A stretch of DNA of 64,000 nucleotides from Streptomyces sp. DH41 (lineage in GTDB: Bacteria > Actinomycetota > Actinomycetes > Streptomycetales > Streptomycetaceae). Position 1 is the stretch's first letter, and each line of letters starts with the position of its first letter. The stretch covers positions 1-64,000 of the forward strand of contig NZ_JARVKY010000027.1 in the NCBI RefSeq assembly GCF_029813785.1, in the 5' to 3' direction. The position numbers and the translations under genes are program-made. The notes under the pieces were generated by a model. It was not told the origin of the DNA, ran no database searches, and was given only the letters and a program-made list of their open reading frames with translations. Below are positions 26,716 to 37,568 of the stretch, piece by piece.

Positions 26716-27744
26716 CTACCGCGACAGTTCCCACATCGCGTACGCGATGGCGTCGCTGTTGCGGTTCAGGGCGGTGTCGTTGATGTTGGCGGTCGTGTCG
26801 CAGGACGAGTGGTAGCAGCGGTCGAACGGCTGGCCCGCTGTTCCGCCCCACTTGGCCGCCTGCGCGGACGTCTTCCGGTAGTCGGCGCCGCTGAAGAGGC
26901 CGCCGACGGGGACGCCCGCGTTCTTGAAGGGCGCGTGGTCGGAGCGGCCGTCGCCCTGGGTCTCGATCTCCGTGGAGATGCCGAGGCCGGTGAAGTAGTC
27001 CTGGAAGGTCCTCTCGATCGTGGGATCGTCGTCGTAGACGAAGTAGCCGGGGTTCGGCGAGCCGATCATGTCGAAGTTCAGGTAGCCGCTGATCTTCGCG
27101 CGGTTCGCGGAGCCGAGACTGTTGACGTAGTAGCGGGATCCGACGAGTCCCAGCTCCTCCGCACCCCACCAGGCGAAACGCAGGTGCTTGGCGGGCTGGT
27201 GGCCGGACCGGGCCACGGCGAGCGCGGTCTCCAGAACGGCCGCCGAGCCGGAGCCGTTGTCGTTGATGCCGGGGCCGGAGGAGACGCTGTCCAGATGTGA
27301 CCCGGCCATGACAACCTGATCGGCGTCGCCGCCGGGCCAGTCGGCTATCAGGTTGTAGCCGGTACGCCCGGAGGCGGTGAACCGCTGGACCGTGGTGGTG
27401 AATCCGGCCGCGTCCAGCTCCGCCTTCACGTAGTTGAGCGAGGCCTGGTAGCCGGGGCGGCCGTGGGCGCGGTTGCCGCCGTTCGCCGTGGCGATCGACT
27501 GCAGCCGCGTCAGGTGGGCCTTGACGTTGGCTATCGGTATGTCGGGCGCGGCGGCGACGGCCGCGGCCTCGGAGGCGTACGCGGACGCGGCCTCGGAGGC
27601 GTCGGCGGGTGCGGGCTCGGCGGCGTAGGTGGACGCGGGGTGCCCGGAAGCGGGCGCCGCGCCTGCCACGGATCCGCCGGCCATCAGCGTGGCGGCCGCG
27701 ACGGCGCCGGCCGTCAGCGCACGCCCGGAAAGGGGGAGCTTCAT
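26716..27744 (-). CDS. Secreted M28 aminopeptidase (S. griseus aminopeptidase type)
   Basis: The 342-residue preprotein has a signal peptide (core about residues 8-30) and an Ala/Ser/Glu-rich propeptide-like stretch to about 70. The catalytic domain has the two-zinc ligand set of the M28 SGAP group: H150, D162, E197, D225 and H312, with E196 as the general base in WGAEELGLVGS. C310 and C315 match the SGAP disulfide, and GDGRSDHAPF provides the calcium/substrate region. It removes hydrophobic N-terminal residues from peptides outside the cell. No protease-associated domain is present. Confidence 0.93.
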   Translation of the reverse strand: MKLPLSGRALTAGAVAAATLMAGGSVAGAAPASGHPASTYAAEPAPADASEAASAYASEAAAVAAAPDIPIANVKAHLTRLQSIATANGGNRAHGRPGYQASLNYVKAELDAAGFTTTVQRFTASGRTGYNLIADWPGGDADQVVMAGSHLDSVSSGPGINDNGSGSAAVLETALAVARSGHQPAKHLRFAWWGAEELGLVGSRYYVNSLGSANRAKISGYLNFDMIGSPNPGYFVYDDDPTIERTFQDYFTGLGISTEIETQGDGRSDHAPFKNAGVPVGGLFSGADYRKTSAQAAKWGGTAGQPFDRCYHSSCDTTANINDTALNRNSDAIAYAMWELSR

Positions 27745-27938
27745 GTGGGGGGCTCCGGATTCCTAGGGAGTCCCTGGGGAGGGGGCTCCACAGTGAATGG
27801 GTGCCTGGATGGTGAGGCCGGGACTGACCCTGCGTCAAGGCCGCTATTCGGCCACGACGTTACGCATATCGGAAACCTCTGGTTCCGGTCCCGGTCCCGC
27901 TCCCCGCCGGCCGGGCGTCCCCCTTCTCGCGCCGCCCC

Positions 27939-29033
27939 TCAGTCGAGTGCGCGTCGCGGGGAACCCGGTTCCTGCCGGTCCTGGCCTCCAGTACGCGCTG
28001 GAACGGCGGCCGCCGCCCCCGCCCGGTGCCGCTCTCCTTCCGGCACACCGGAGGCCATGGCCCCCGGCTCCCGCGCGGCGCTCTCCTTGACGGGCGGTAC
28101 GCCGCCGCCCGTCCGGTCCAGCTGGGCCCTGAGCGTCCGGGCGGTCCGGTGGGCGGTGCGCAGGGCGTCCCAGGTGAGCAGCGTGAGCGCCAGCCAGACC
28201 AGGGCGAAACCGGCCCAGCGCTCGGGCGGCATGGCCTCGCCGAAGTAGAAGACGCCGAGCAGGAACTGGAAGACCGGAGCCAGGTACTGCAACAGCCCCA
28301 GCGTGGACAGCGGCACGCGGATCGCCGCCGCGCCGAAGCAGACCAGGGGGATCGCGGTGACCACGCCGGTCGCGGCGAGCAGAGCCGCGTGGCCCGCGCC
28401 CTCGGTGGTGAAGGTGGAGTCGCCCTGAGCACCGAGCCACAGCAGATAGCCGAGCGCGGGCAGGAACTGGATCGCCGTCTCGGCGGTCAGCGACTCGACA
28501 CCGCCGAGGTTGACCTTCTTCTTCACCAGGCCGTACGTGGCGAAGGAGAAGGCGAGGCAGAGGGAGATCCACGGCGGCTGGCCGTAGCCGATGGTGAGGA
28601 CGAGAACGGCCGCGAATCCGGTCCCGACCGCCGCCCACTGCGCGGGGCGCAGCCGCTCCTTCAGCAGCAGCACGCCCATCGCGATGGTGACCAGCGGGTT
28701 GATGAAGTACCCGAGCGAGGCCTCGACGACATGGCCGCTGTTGACGGCCCAGATGTAGACGCCCCAGTTGACGGTGATGACCGCGGCGGCCACGGTGACC
28801 AGGGCGAGCTTGCGCGGCTGTCGCAGCAGCTCACCCGCCCAGGCCCAGCGCCGTACGAAGAGCAGGGCGACCGCGACGAAGGCCAGGGACCACACCATCC
28901 GGTGGGCGAGGATCTCGCCGGCCCCGGCGGGCTTGAGCAGCGGCCAGAACAGCGGGACGAGGCCCCACATCCCGTACGCCGCGAAGCCGTTCACCAGGCC
29001 TATTCGCTGCTCACTCCTCGACGACCCGGCCAC
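27939..29033 (-). CDS. rarD: RarD-like EamA-family transporter
   Basis: The 364-residue membrane protein has ten predicted spans in two EamA halves and matches the RarD group: GLVNGFAAYGMWGLVPLFWPLL at the start (first span), NWGVYIWAVNSGHVVEASLGYF and the INPLVTIAMGVLLLKERL segment. The second half has PLSTLGLLQYLAPVFQFLLG. The last 60 residues are polar and probably disordered. I chose GTG 29033, six bases after AGGAGG, rather than the upstream ATGs at 29075 and 29114. RarD was tied to chloramphenicol sensitivity in Pseudomonas; the natural substrate is unknown. Confidence 0.88.
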   Translation of the reverse strand: MAGSSRSEQRIGLVNGFAAYGMWGLVPLFWPLLKPAGAGEILAHRMVWSLAFVAVALLFVRRWAWAGELLRQPRKLALVTVAAAVITVNWGVYIWAVNSGHVVEASLGYFINPLVTIAMGVLLLKERLRPAQWAAVGTGFAAVLVLTIGYGQPPWISLCLAFSFATYGLVKKKVNLGGVESLTAETAIQFLPALGYLLWLGAQGDSTFTTEGAGHAALLAATGVVTAIPLVCFGAAAIRVPLSTLGLLQYLAPVFQFLLGVFYFGEAMPPERWAGFALVWLALTLLTWDALRTAHRTARTLRAQLDRTGGGVPPVKESAAREPGAMASGVPEGERHRAGAAAAVPARTGGQDRQEPGSPRRALD

Positions 29034-29218
29034 GGGCACCTCCTTCTCGCGTACGGCATGCGGGGACGGATGCATGCCAGGACGAAGGTAGCGCCGCATC
29101 CGCCCGCCTGTCATGCCCGTATCGGCATACGGTCATGACAGGTACGGAGGTCATGACGGGCGGGGCGGATGCGATGGAAGTCAGTCCTGAGTGATGGGGT
29201 CAGTACCGAGTGATGGGG

Positions 29219-30073
29219 TCAGTTCTGGAGGGCGGCGGTGATGGCCTCGGCGAGGGGTGTGGTCGGGCGGCCGGTCAGCCGGGACAGGTCACCGGTGGAG
29301 ACGACCAGTTCGTCCTTCTCGATGGCGGCGTCCACGCCCGCGAGGACGGCGGCCAGCGGCCCGGGCAGCCCGGCTCCGGCGAGGACGCCGGTGTAGGCCT
29401 CGGTGGAGACGGGGCTGTAGACGATCTCCTTGCCGGTCCGCCGGCTCAGCTCGGCCGCGTACTCCGCGAAGTCCCAGGCCTCGTCGCCGCCCAGCTCGTA
29501 CGACTTGTTCTCGTGACCCTCGCCGGTCAGTACGGCGACGGCGGCGGCCGCGTAGTCGGCGCGGGAGGCGGAGGAGAGCCGGCCCTCGCCGGCCGCCTGG
29601 ACGACGGCGCCGTGCTCCAGGACCGGGGCGAGCTGCTCGGTGTAGTTCTCGTGGTACCAGCCGTTGCGCAGCAGCACGTACGGCACGCCCGAGCCGACCA
29701 GCACCTCCTCGGTGGCGCGGTGATCGTCGGCGAGCGCGGCCGTGAGGCTGCTGGGGGCACTGGTGTAGGCGAGCAGGGCGACACCGGCATTCCTGGCCGC
29801 GTCGATCACGACCGTGTGCTGCTGGACGCGGCCCTTGTCGAACTCGTTCCCGGAGATCAGCAGCACCCGGTCGCCGGCCGTGAACAGGTTGTCGAAGGTC
29901 TCGGGCGCGTTGTAGTCGGCGACCGCGAGCCGTACGCCACGGGAGGCGAGGTCGGCGGCCTTGTCGCGGTCGCGGACGACCGCGGTGACCTGGTCGGCCG
30001 GCACCTTCTCCAGCAGTTGCCGCACGACGTGACGGCCGAGGTGTCCGGTTGCTCCGGTGACGACGATGCTCAT
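29219..30073 (-). CDS. NmrA/QOR2-like NAD(P)H-binding oxidoreductase
   Basis: The 284-residue protein is an atypical short-chain dehydrogenase. The nucleotide-binding loop is VTGATGHLGRHVVRQLL at the start, and VVRD follows the second strand where NADP preference is set. RNGWYHENYTEQLAPVLEHG and GDEAWDFAEYAAELSRRTGKE fit the YtfG/QOR2 quinone-reductase branch. It probably reduces quinones or senses NADPH. Its upstream region (30074-30225) has AT-richer stretches and a TACGTACGT element, but no regulator gene such as HxlR is present beside it. Confidence 0.87.
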   Translation of the reverse strand: MSIVVTGATGHLGRHVVRQLLEKVPADQVTAVVRDRDKAADLASRGVRLAVADYNAPETFDNLFTAGDRVLLISGNEFDKGRVQQHTVVIDAARNAGVALLAYTSAPSSLTAALADDHRATEEVLVGSGVPYVLLRNGWYHENYTEQLAPVLEHGAVVQAAGEGRLSSASRADYAAAAVAVLTGEGHENKSYELGGDEAWDFAEYAAELSRRTGKEIVYSPVSTEAYTGVLAGAGLPGPLAAVLAGVDAAIEKDELVVSTGDLSRLTGRPTTPLAEAITAALQN

Positions 30074-30225
30074 GACTTCAGTACTCCTTGTGGGCGGCGT
30101 GTGCCACTAACCGTAAAAGATGCGCTAACTGAAGGGAAGTGCCCACTTCAAAGTAAGGTACGTACGTGCGCGTAAGTGTGAGCGTCTGAGGCATCTCCGG
30201 AGCCCGAGGCCGAGGGAAGACAGAA

Positions 30226-30255
30226 AAGAGCCCGGGCGTATCCGCCCGGGCTCTT
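30226..30255 (-). terminator. Rho-independent terminator after korB
   Basis: A perfect 13-bp stem, AAGAGCCCGGGCG with CGCCCGGGCTCTT around a TATC loop, is followed on the minus strand by TTTTC. It lies 24 bp after the korB stop codon. Confidence 0.92.
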
Positions 30256-30279
30256 CCAAGGTGCGAACCTCCGCCGGTC

Positions 30280-31321
<1,042 letters not shown>

Positions 31322-31329
<8 letters not shown>

Positions 31330-33250
31330 CGATGGCCTCCTTCAGGACCGTGGCGAGTTGTTCCGCCTTGAACGGCATGCCGTTGACCTGGTTGTACGAC
31401 TGGGCGTCGATGAGGTACTTCGCCCGGATCAGGGTGGCGAGCTGGCCGAGGTTCATCTCGGGGATCACCACCTTGTCGTACCTCTTCAGCACCGTGCCGA
31501 GGTTGTGCGGGAAGGGGTTGAGGTGGCGCAGGTGGGCCTGCGCGACGGCCTCGCCGGCACCGCGCAGCCGGCGCACGGCGGCCGTGATCGGCCCGTACGT
31601 CGAACCCCAGCCCAGGACCAGGGTCCGCGCGCCGTCCGGGTCGTCGACCTCGACGTCGGGGACGTCGATGCCGTCGATCTTGGCCTGGCGGGTGCGGACC
31701 ATGAAGTCGTGGTTGGCCGGGTCGTAGGAGATGTTCCCGGTGCCGTCCTGCTTCTCGATACCGCCGATCCGGTGCTCCAGACCGGGGGTGCCCGGCACCG
31801 CCCAGGGGCGGGCGAGGGTGTGCGGGTCGCGCTTGTAGGGCCAGAACACCTCGGCGCCGTCGGCCAGGGTGTGGTTCGGTCCCTGCGCGAACCGCACCGC
31901 GAGATCCGGCAGCTCGTCGGTCTCCGGGATCCGCCACGGCTCGCTGCCGTTGGCCAGATACCCGTCGGAGAGCAGGAAGACCGGCGTGCGGTACGTCAGC
32001 GCGATCCGTGCCGCCTCCAGCGCCGCGTCGAAGCAGTCCGCCGGGGTGCGCGGCGCGACGACCGGGACCGGTGCCTCGCCGTTGCGCCCGTACATCGCCT
32101 GCAGCAGATCCGCCTGCTCCGTCTTGGTCGGCAGGCCGGTCGACGGCCCGCCGCGCTGGATGTCCACGACCAGCAGCGGCAGCTCCAGCGACACCGCCAG
32201 CCCGATCGTCTCGGACTTCAGGGCCACACCGGGGCCGCTGGTCGTGGTGACGGCGAGCGAACCGCCGAACGCCGCGCCCAGCGCCGCGCCGATCCCGGCG
32301 ATCTCGTCCTCGGCCTGGAAGCTCCGTACACCGAAGTTCTTGTGCTTCGACAGTTCGTGCAGGATGTCGGAGGCCGGGGTGATGGGGTAGGAGCCGAGGA
32401 AGAGCGGCAGGTCGGCCTGGCGGGATGCGGCGATCAGTCCGTAGGCCAGCGCCAGGTTCCCGGAGATGTTGCGGTAGGTACCCGGCGGGAACGCCTTGGC
32501 CGCCGGAGCCACCTCGTAGGAGACCGCGAAGTCCTCCGTGGTCTCACCGAAGTTCCAGCCCGCCCGGTACGCCGCGATGTTCGCCGCCGCGATGTCGGGC
32601 TTCTTCGCGAACTTGGCCCGCAGGAACTTCTCCGTGCCCTCGGTGGGCCGGTGGTACATCCAGCTCAGCAGCCCGAGCGCGAACATGTTCTTGCTGCGCT
32701 CGGCCTCCTTGCGGGTGAGGTCGAACTCCTTGAGGGCCTCGACGGTCAGGGTGGTCAACGGCACCGGATGCAGGTGATAACCGTCGAGAGAACCGTCCTC
32801 CAGCGGCGAGGTGTCGTAGCCGACCTTCTGCATCGCGCGCTTGGTGAACTCGTCGGTGTTGACGATGATCTCCGCGCCGCGCGGCAGGTCGTCGATGTTC
32901 GCCCTCAACGCGGCCGGGTTCATCGCGACCAGCACGTTCGGCGCGTCACCGGGGGTGAGGATGTCGTGGTCGGCGAAGTGCAGCTGGAAGGACGAGACAC
33001 CCGGCAGGGTGCCGGCGGGTGCCCGGATCTCGGCCGGGAAGTTCGGCAGCGTCGACAGGTCATTGCCGAACGACGCGGTCTCCGAGGTGAAACGGTCCCC
33101 GGTAAGCTGCATACCGTCGCCCGAGTCCCCCGCGAACCGGATGATCACCCGGTCCAGCCGGCGGACGTCCTTCGTCCCGCCCGGTTTACGCTGCTCTGCT
33201 ACGACGGATCCGTCGGCTTGCTCCGCTGGGCTGCTGACCTGGCTGGTCAC
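31322..33250 (-). CDS. korA: 2-oxoacid:ferredoxin oxidoreductase, alpha subunit (gamma-alpha fusion)
   Basis: The 642-residue protein fuses the gamma domain (residues about 30-210, IRFAGDSGDGMQLTGDRF) to the alpha domain, as in actinobacterial KorA. The pyrimidine-binding core has FQAEDEIAGIGAALGAAFGG, TTTSGPGVALKSETIG and RGGPSTGLPTKTEQADL. The C-terminal domain has GWGSTYGPITAAVRRLR. It starts at GTG 33250 with GAGGGAGGTCC upstream and is followed by korB. The enzyme gives low-potential electrons, which may be relevant to the nuo operon 4 kb away. Confidence 0.95.
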
Positions 33251-33566
33251 TGAACTGGACCTCCCTCGAGGCGGCTGTCAGGGGACTGATCTCCCACCGA
33301 CCGTCCCGGGATCAACCCTACGTCCGCATGGGTTGACTTCCGGTGGACATTCGCATGATGGACACGACTCGGCGATGGCCCGCCGCACTGGCATTCCACG
33401 GTTTTCCGCCCCCCGGCACTCGTGTGGTTCGTGAAGACGCACCCTGTTCGTGCTCCGTGCTCCGTGCTCCGTGCTCCGTGCTCCGTGCTTCGGTCTCTCT
33501 TGCGTTCGGACGGGTCTGGCCGGGCCGCCCGGCCCGACAGCCGTTGTGAGGGGTGGACCGCTGAGA
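33251..33566. other. Intergenic region upstream of korA with heptamer repeat
   Basis: This 316-bp gap must hold the korA promoter (leftward). At 33451-33491, TGCTCCG is repeated five times with a degenerate sixth copy (TGCTTCG). I see no gene; a response-regulator gene ends at 33567, so this part is its 3' side. Confidence 0.6.
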
Positions 33567-34238
33567 TCAGGAATTGAGATACGTGAGTACGGCGAGCACC
33601 CGCCGGTGATCGCCGTCGCTCGGGGACAGCCCCAGCTTCATGAAGATGTTGCTGACGTGCTTCTCGACGGCCCCGTCGCTCACGACGAGTTGCCGGGCGA
33701 TCGCCGAGTTCGTCCGGCCCTCGGCCATGAGCCCCAGAACCTCCCGCTCACGGGGTGTCAGCCCCGCGAGGACGTCCTGCTTGCGGCTGCGCCCGAGCAA
33801 CTGCGCGACCACCTCCGGGTCCAGGGCCGTACCGCCCTGGGCCACGCGAACCACCGCGTCCACGAACTCCCGCACCTCGGCCACCCGGTCCTTGAGCAGG
33901 TACCCGACGCCACGACTGGAGCCCGCCAGCAGTTCCGTGGCGTAGCGCTCCTCCACGTACTGGGACAGCACCAGTACGCCGAGGCCGGGGTGTGCCTTGC
34001 GCAGCTGCACCGAGGCGCGCACGCCCTCGTCGGTGTGTGTCGGCGGCATCCGTACGTCCGCCACCACGACGTCCGGCAGCTCGCCCTGCGCGTCCAGCTC
34101 GGTGATGGTCTTGATCAGTGCCCCGCCGTCACCGACACCGGCGACGACCTCGTGCCCGCGGTCGGTCAACAACCGGGTCAACCCTTCCCTGAGCAGCACT
34201 GAATCCTCGGCGATGACCACCCGCACCCTGTCCTCCAC
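33567..34238 (-). CDS. LuxR/NarL-family response regulator
   Basis: The 223-residue regulator has a receiver domain with acidic pocket E11-D12, phosphoacceptor D61 in VVVADVRMPP and the conserved lysine in YLLKDRVAEV. A LuxR helix-turn-helix lies near residues 150-205 (LTPREREVLGLMAEGRTNSAIA...VEKHVSNIFMKLGL). It starts at GTG 34238, nine bases after a GGGGGG run. Two sensor kinases lie upstream on the same strand and are its likely partners. Targets are unknown. Confidence 0.92.
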   Translation of the reverse strand: MEDRVRVVIAEDSVLLREGLTRLLTDRGHEVVAGVGDGGALIKTITELDAQGELPDVVVADVRMPPTHTDEGVRASVQLRKAHPGLGVLVLSQYVEERYATELLAGSSRGVGYLLKDRVAEVREFVDAVVRVAQGGTALDPEVVAQLLGRSRKQDVLAGLTPREREVLGLMAEGRTNSAIARQLVVSDGAVEKHVSNIFMKLGLSPSDGDHRRVLAVLTYLNS

Positions 34239-34613
34239 GATCTTCGGCCCCCCACAGCCCGCCCACACCTCGCGGTCCGCGCGGCCCACGCCGCGTTCAC
34301 GGACCGTCCGTGCGACAGGTCCAGCATTCCACCATCGGAGGCCGGATGGGCTCGTGCAGCGGGAAGACGACGGGAAGACCGGTGCGCCAGTCCGGGTCCG
34401 GCTGCTCAGTGGCCGGTTTCCGATCATGCCGCCGCGCCCGGGCAAGGTGGGTGCGGCGCGGAGGCCTCGCGGGGGCTTTCAGCGGCGGCTTCGGCGGTGG
34501 GCTTCGGTGGCGGTCTGAGTGGCGGCTTCGGTGGCGGTCTGTGCGGCGGCTTCGGTGGAGGGCCTGAGCGGCGGCTTCAGGAAGCGGGCCTCAGCGGCGG
34601 GGGACGCGGTGCC
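34239..34613. other. 375-bp gap with GGCGGCTTCGGTGG-type repeats
   Basis: Between the response regulator and its nearest kinase lies a gap with no recognisable gene. From about 34480 to 34590 it is made of imperfect repeats of GGCGGCTTCGGTGGCGGTCTG. The gap suggests the regulator has its own promoter. Confidence 0.6.
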
Positions 34614-35981
34614 TCACCGGGCCACCGACTCGCTCCGCCACGGCAGCTCCGCCGTCACCCGCGTCGGTCCGCCGGCCGGCGAGTCCACCACGAGAATCCC
34701 GTCCACCGCGTCGAGCCGCTCCGCCAGTCCCGCCAGTCCCGACCCGGCGGACACGGCCGCCCCGCCCACGCCGTTGTCCACGACTTGGAGCATCAGCCGG
34801 TTCTCCACCCGCCAGACCTCCACGGCGGCCGACGTGGCCCGCGCGTGCTTGCTGATGTTCTGCAGCAACTCCGACACCGTGAAGTACGCGATCCCCTCGA
34901 TCGCCGACACCGGTCGCTCCGTCAGGTCGACCTCGACCCGCACCGGCACGGCACAGCGCGAGGCGACCGCCGACAGTGCCGCGTCCAGGCCACGGTCGGT
35001 CAGGACGGCCGGATGGATGCCCCGGGCCAGGTCCCGCAGTTCCTGGAGGGCCGTCTTCACCTCGCCGTGTGCCTCGTCCACCATCACCGCCGCCGCACGC
35101 GGGTCCTCCCGGAGCTTCTCCTTGGCAAGGCCCAGGTCCATGGCCAGGTTGACCAGGCGGGCCTGGGCTCCGTCGTGCAGGTCGCGTTCGATGCGCCGCA
35201 GGTCAGCTGCCGCCGTGTCCACCACGACCCCCCGGTCCGACTCCAGCTCCACCACCCGCGTCGCCAGTCGCGACGGTCCGAGCAGCCCGTGCACCATCAA
35301 CCGGTCCACCGTCGTCAGCGCCCGGACGATCCAGGGCGTCGCCAGCGCGAACAGCAGTCCGACCAGCGCGGTCACGGTGATCTCGAAAGGGTTGTCCAGG
35401 TAGACCCGGTGCGTCTGGTCGCCGTACAGCTGGAGTCCGTCCTGGCCGGCGTACATCGGGAAGACCCAGAACCACACCGGGTACGTCAGCATCGCCCAGC
35501 CGAACGCCCAGACGCTCACAGCGACGACGAACGAGAAGACCGACCACGGGAACTGCAGCACCGCGTACAGCAGGCTCCGCCAGGAGGCGCCGCTCTTCAG
35601 CACGGCTCCTGTCCAGCCCATCGCGCCCCGCTTCTTCAGCCGCAGCGGCTCCGGGTCGGACACCTTGAGACCCAGCAGCACGCGGGCCCGTGCCCTTTCC
35701 ACCGCGCCGAGGCCGCGGCACCCGGCGAGTGCGGCGGCCAGCACCGGCACGCCCAGGAAGGTCACCAGCAGGCCCGCTCCGAGCGCCGTCATCGTGATGG
35801 CGTACGTGAAGAGCAGGATGCCCATCGGCAGGCTCAGCAGCACGTAGCCGAACTCCCGCCAGCTGCGTGCCTCGAAAGGGGCCCGCAGCCCTGCCGGCAG
35901 CCGGTGGCGACGCGCACCGGCGTCCTCGGGGAAGCCGGGCCCGCTCCCGAACCCGTAACTCTGTCCGTATTCCGTGGCCAT
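34614..35981 (-). CDS. NarL-type sensor histidine kinase (copy 1)
   Basis: The 455-residue membrane kinase has an N-terminal sensor domain with spans near 44-60, 64-86, 140-175 and 200-222. The HisKA_3 phosphoacceptor is H269 in LRRIERDLHDGAQARLVN, and the ATPase region has ELLQNISKHARATSA (N box) and DNGVGG (G1). It should phosphorylate a NarL-type regulator, most simply the neighbouring one. ATG 35981 follows AGGAGAAGGA. It shares long identical stretches with the next kinase, so the pair arose by tandem duplication. Confidence 0.92.
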   Translation of the reverse strand: MATEYGQSYGFGSGPGFPEDAGARRHRLPAGLRAPFEARSWREFGYVLLSLPMGILLFTYAITMTALGAGLLVTFLGVPVLAAALAGCRGLGAVERARARVLLGLKVSDPEPLRLKKRGAMGWTGAVLKSGASWRSLLYAVLQFPWSVFSFVVAVSVWAFGWAMLTYPVWFWVFPMYAGQDGLQLYGDQTHRVYLDNPFEITVTALVGLLFALATPWIVRALTTVDRLMVHGLLGPSRLATRVVELESDRGVVVDTAAADLRRIERDLHDGAQARLVNLAMDLGLAKEKLREDPRAAAVMVDEAHGEVKTALQELRDLARGIHPAVLTDRGLDAALSAVASRCAVPVRVEVDLTERPVSAIEGIAYFTVSELLQNISKHARATSAAVEVWRVENRLMLQVVDNGVGGAAVSAGSGLAGLAERLDAVDGILVVDSPAGGPTRVTAELPWRSESVAR

Positions 35982-36152
35982 CGGTGCCGTCCTTCTCCTC
36001 GTCGTACGGCTGTGCTCTCGTAACTCCACCCTCCTCGACCGCACACCCACGGGCCATGGAGCTCGTCGGCGTCTCGGAAGGGGGGTTTTCCCCACCCCCG
36101 GGAGACAGGGGTGGGGCAGGGGCGGGGCAGCGGTGGGGCGGGGCTGTGTCCG

Positions 36153-37382
36153 TCACCTCGTGGCGGACGCGCGAGAGGCCTTCTCGGCGTTCTCGCGGTC
36201 GCGCCACGGCAGCTCGGCCGTGACCGCTGTCGGGCCGCCTTCCGGCGAGTCGACGACGAAGAGACCGTCGACGGCGGTCAGCCGGTCGGCGAGGCCCTTC
36301 ATCCCGGTACCGCCGTCGAGACGCGCGCCCCCGCGGCCGTCGTCCCCCACCTGTATGAGCAGTCGGTCGGACGACCGCCAGACCTCGACGGAGGCGGACT
36401 TCGCCCCGCTGTGCTTGCTGATGTTCTGGAGCAGTTCCGAGACGGTGAAGTAGGCGATGCCCTCGATGGCCGCCGCGGGACGCTCCGCCAGGTCGACGGT
36501 CACCTTGACCGGCACGGTGCAGCGGGAGGCGACCGAGGAGAGTGCCGCGTCCAGGCCCCGGTCGGTCAGGACGGCGGGATGGATGCCGCGCGCCAGGTCC
36601 CGCAGCTCCTGAAGGGCCAGCTTCACCTCGCCGTGCGCCTCGTCGACCATGGCAGCCGCCGCGTCCGGGTCCTCCAGGAGCTTCTCCTTGGCCAGACCCA
36701 GTCCCATGGCCAGGTTGACCAGGCGGGCCTGTGCCCCGTCGTGCAGATCGCGCTCGATGCGCCTCAGGTCGGCCGCCGCCGTGTCCACGACGACCCCCCG
36801 GTCCGACTCCAGCTCGGCGATCCGCCGCTCCAGCTCGTCGGACGGGGACAGCAGCCCGCGCACCATCGCCCGGTCGGCGTTCGCCAGGCCCCGCGCGATG
36901 AACGGCAGCACCGGCCACAGAACGAACAGCGACGTCAACGTGATGACGAAGGTGAGGATGCCCCACGGGAGCCGTATGAAGTCGTAGAGGACGGTGCGCC
37001 AGCCCACCGGGTCCTTCAACGACATCCACAGCTGTGCGAAGAACCCGTCCCCGCTCCGCCACGGCAGCCGGCTCGGCTCGTCCACCCGCACTCCGAGCAG
37101 TGCCCGGGCCCGGGCCCGCTCCAACTTGCCCAGTTGCCGCGCGCCCAGCAGTCCGGCCGCCAGCAGCGGGAGCCCGATCACCGTGACCGTCAACCCGACG
37201 CCCACGGCCAGCATCGTCACGACGTAGGTGAATCCGATCAGCGACGCCGGGAAGTTCGCCAGCAGGTGGGCGACCTCCTTCCAGGTGTGCCGGTCGTATG
37301 CGAGACGGGCCGGCGGCAGGCGGTCGCCGGTCGCTGCGCCGGTGATCCCGGCGGGGCTCGATGTCGAGAGGCGTTCGGTCAT
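36153..37382 (-). CDS. NarL-type sensor histidine kinase (copy 2)
   Basis: The 409-residue kinase parallels copy 1: spans near 40-60, 62-82 and 135-165, then H214 in RRIERDLHDGAQARLVNL, the N-box helix ELLQNISKHSGAKSA, and DDGRGG. Its sensor part is shorter and lacks the third loop (about 30 residues) of copy 1. ATG 37382 begins MTERLSTSSPAG. The 170-bp gap to copy 1 and the lack of a second regulator gene suggest cross-talk with the same response regulator or an orphan partner elsewhere. Confidence 0.92.
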   Translation of the reverse strand: MTERLSTSSPAGITGAATGDRLPPARLAYDRHTWKEVAHLLANFPASLIGFTYVVTMLAVGVGLTVTVIGLPLLAAGLLGARQLGKLERARARALLGVRVDEPSRLPWRSGDGFFAQLWMSLKDPVGWRTVLYDFIRLPWGILTFVITLTSLFVLWPVLPFIARGLANADRAMVRGLLSPSDELERRIAELESDRGVVVDTAAADLRRIERDLHDGAQARLVNLAMGLGLAKEKLLEDPDAAAAMVDEAHGEVKLALQELRDLARGIHPAVLTDRGLDAALSSVASRCTVPVKVTVDLAERPAAAIEGIAYFTVSELLQNISKHSGAKSASVEVWRSSDRLLIQVGDDGRGGARLDGGTGMKGLADRLTAVDGLFVVDSPEGGPTAVTAELPWRDRENAEKASRASATR

Positions 37383-37484
37383 ACGAGTCAGCGTGCCGTG
37401 TGGCGCGGCGCCGCGCCATGAGGTGGACCGCCGGGATGCACTGAGGAAAACCCCACCCCCGCGTATCAAGGTGCGACGGGCTGC

Positions 37485-37512
37485 TTACCGTCTCTTTATC
37501 AGGCCCTAGACT
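37485..37512 (+). promoter_or_regulatory. Candidate promoter of the nuo operon
   Basis: TTACCG at 37485-37490 and TAGACT at 37507-37512 are spaced by 16 bp and fit a weak -35 and a good streptomycete -10 element. They lie about 57 bp before the nuoA start. Confidence 0.4.
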
Positions 37513-37568
37513 CCCGTGCGTACAGATCGTCGAACAGCAGCGTTCAGGACAGGGAGCGAGGGACGCAC

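Noticed and set aside
30074..30225. HxlR-type regulator gene beside the NmrA-like reductase
   Set aside because: The stretch is only 152 bp and has no open frame of a suitable size.
35203..37419. Open frame of 738 codons across both sensor kinase genes on the same strand in another frame
   Set aside because: It is a shifted-frame shadow of the two kinases in GC-rich DNA: Arg/Gly/Pro-rich, no domains, and it crosses the intergenic gap.
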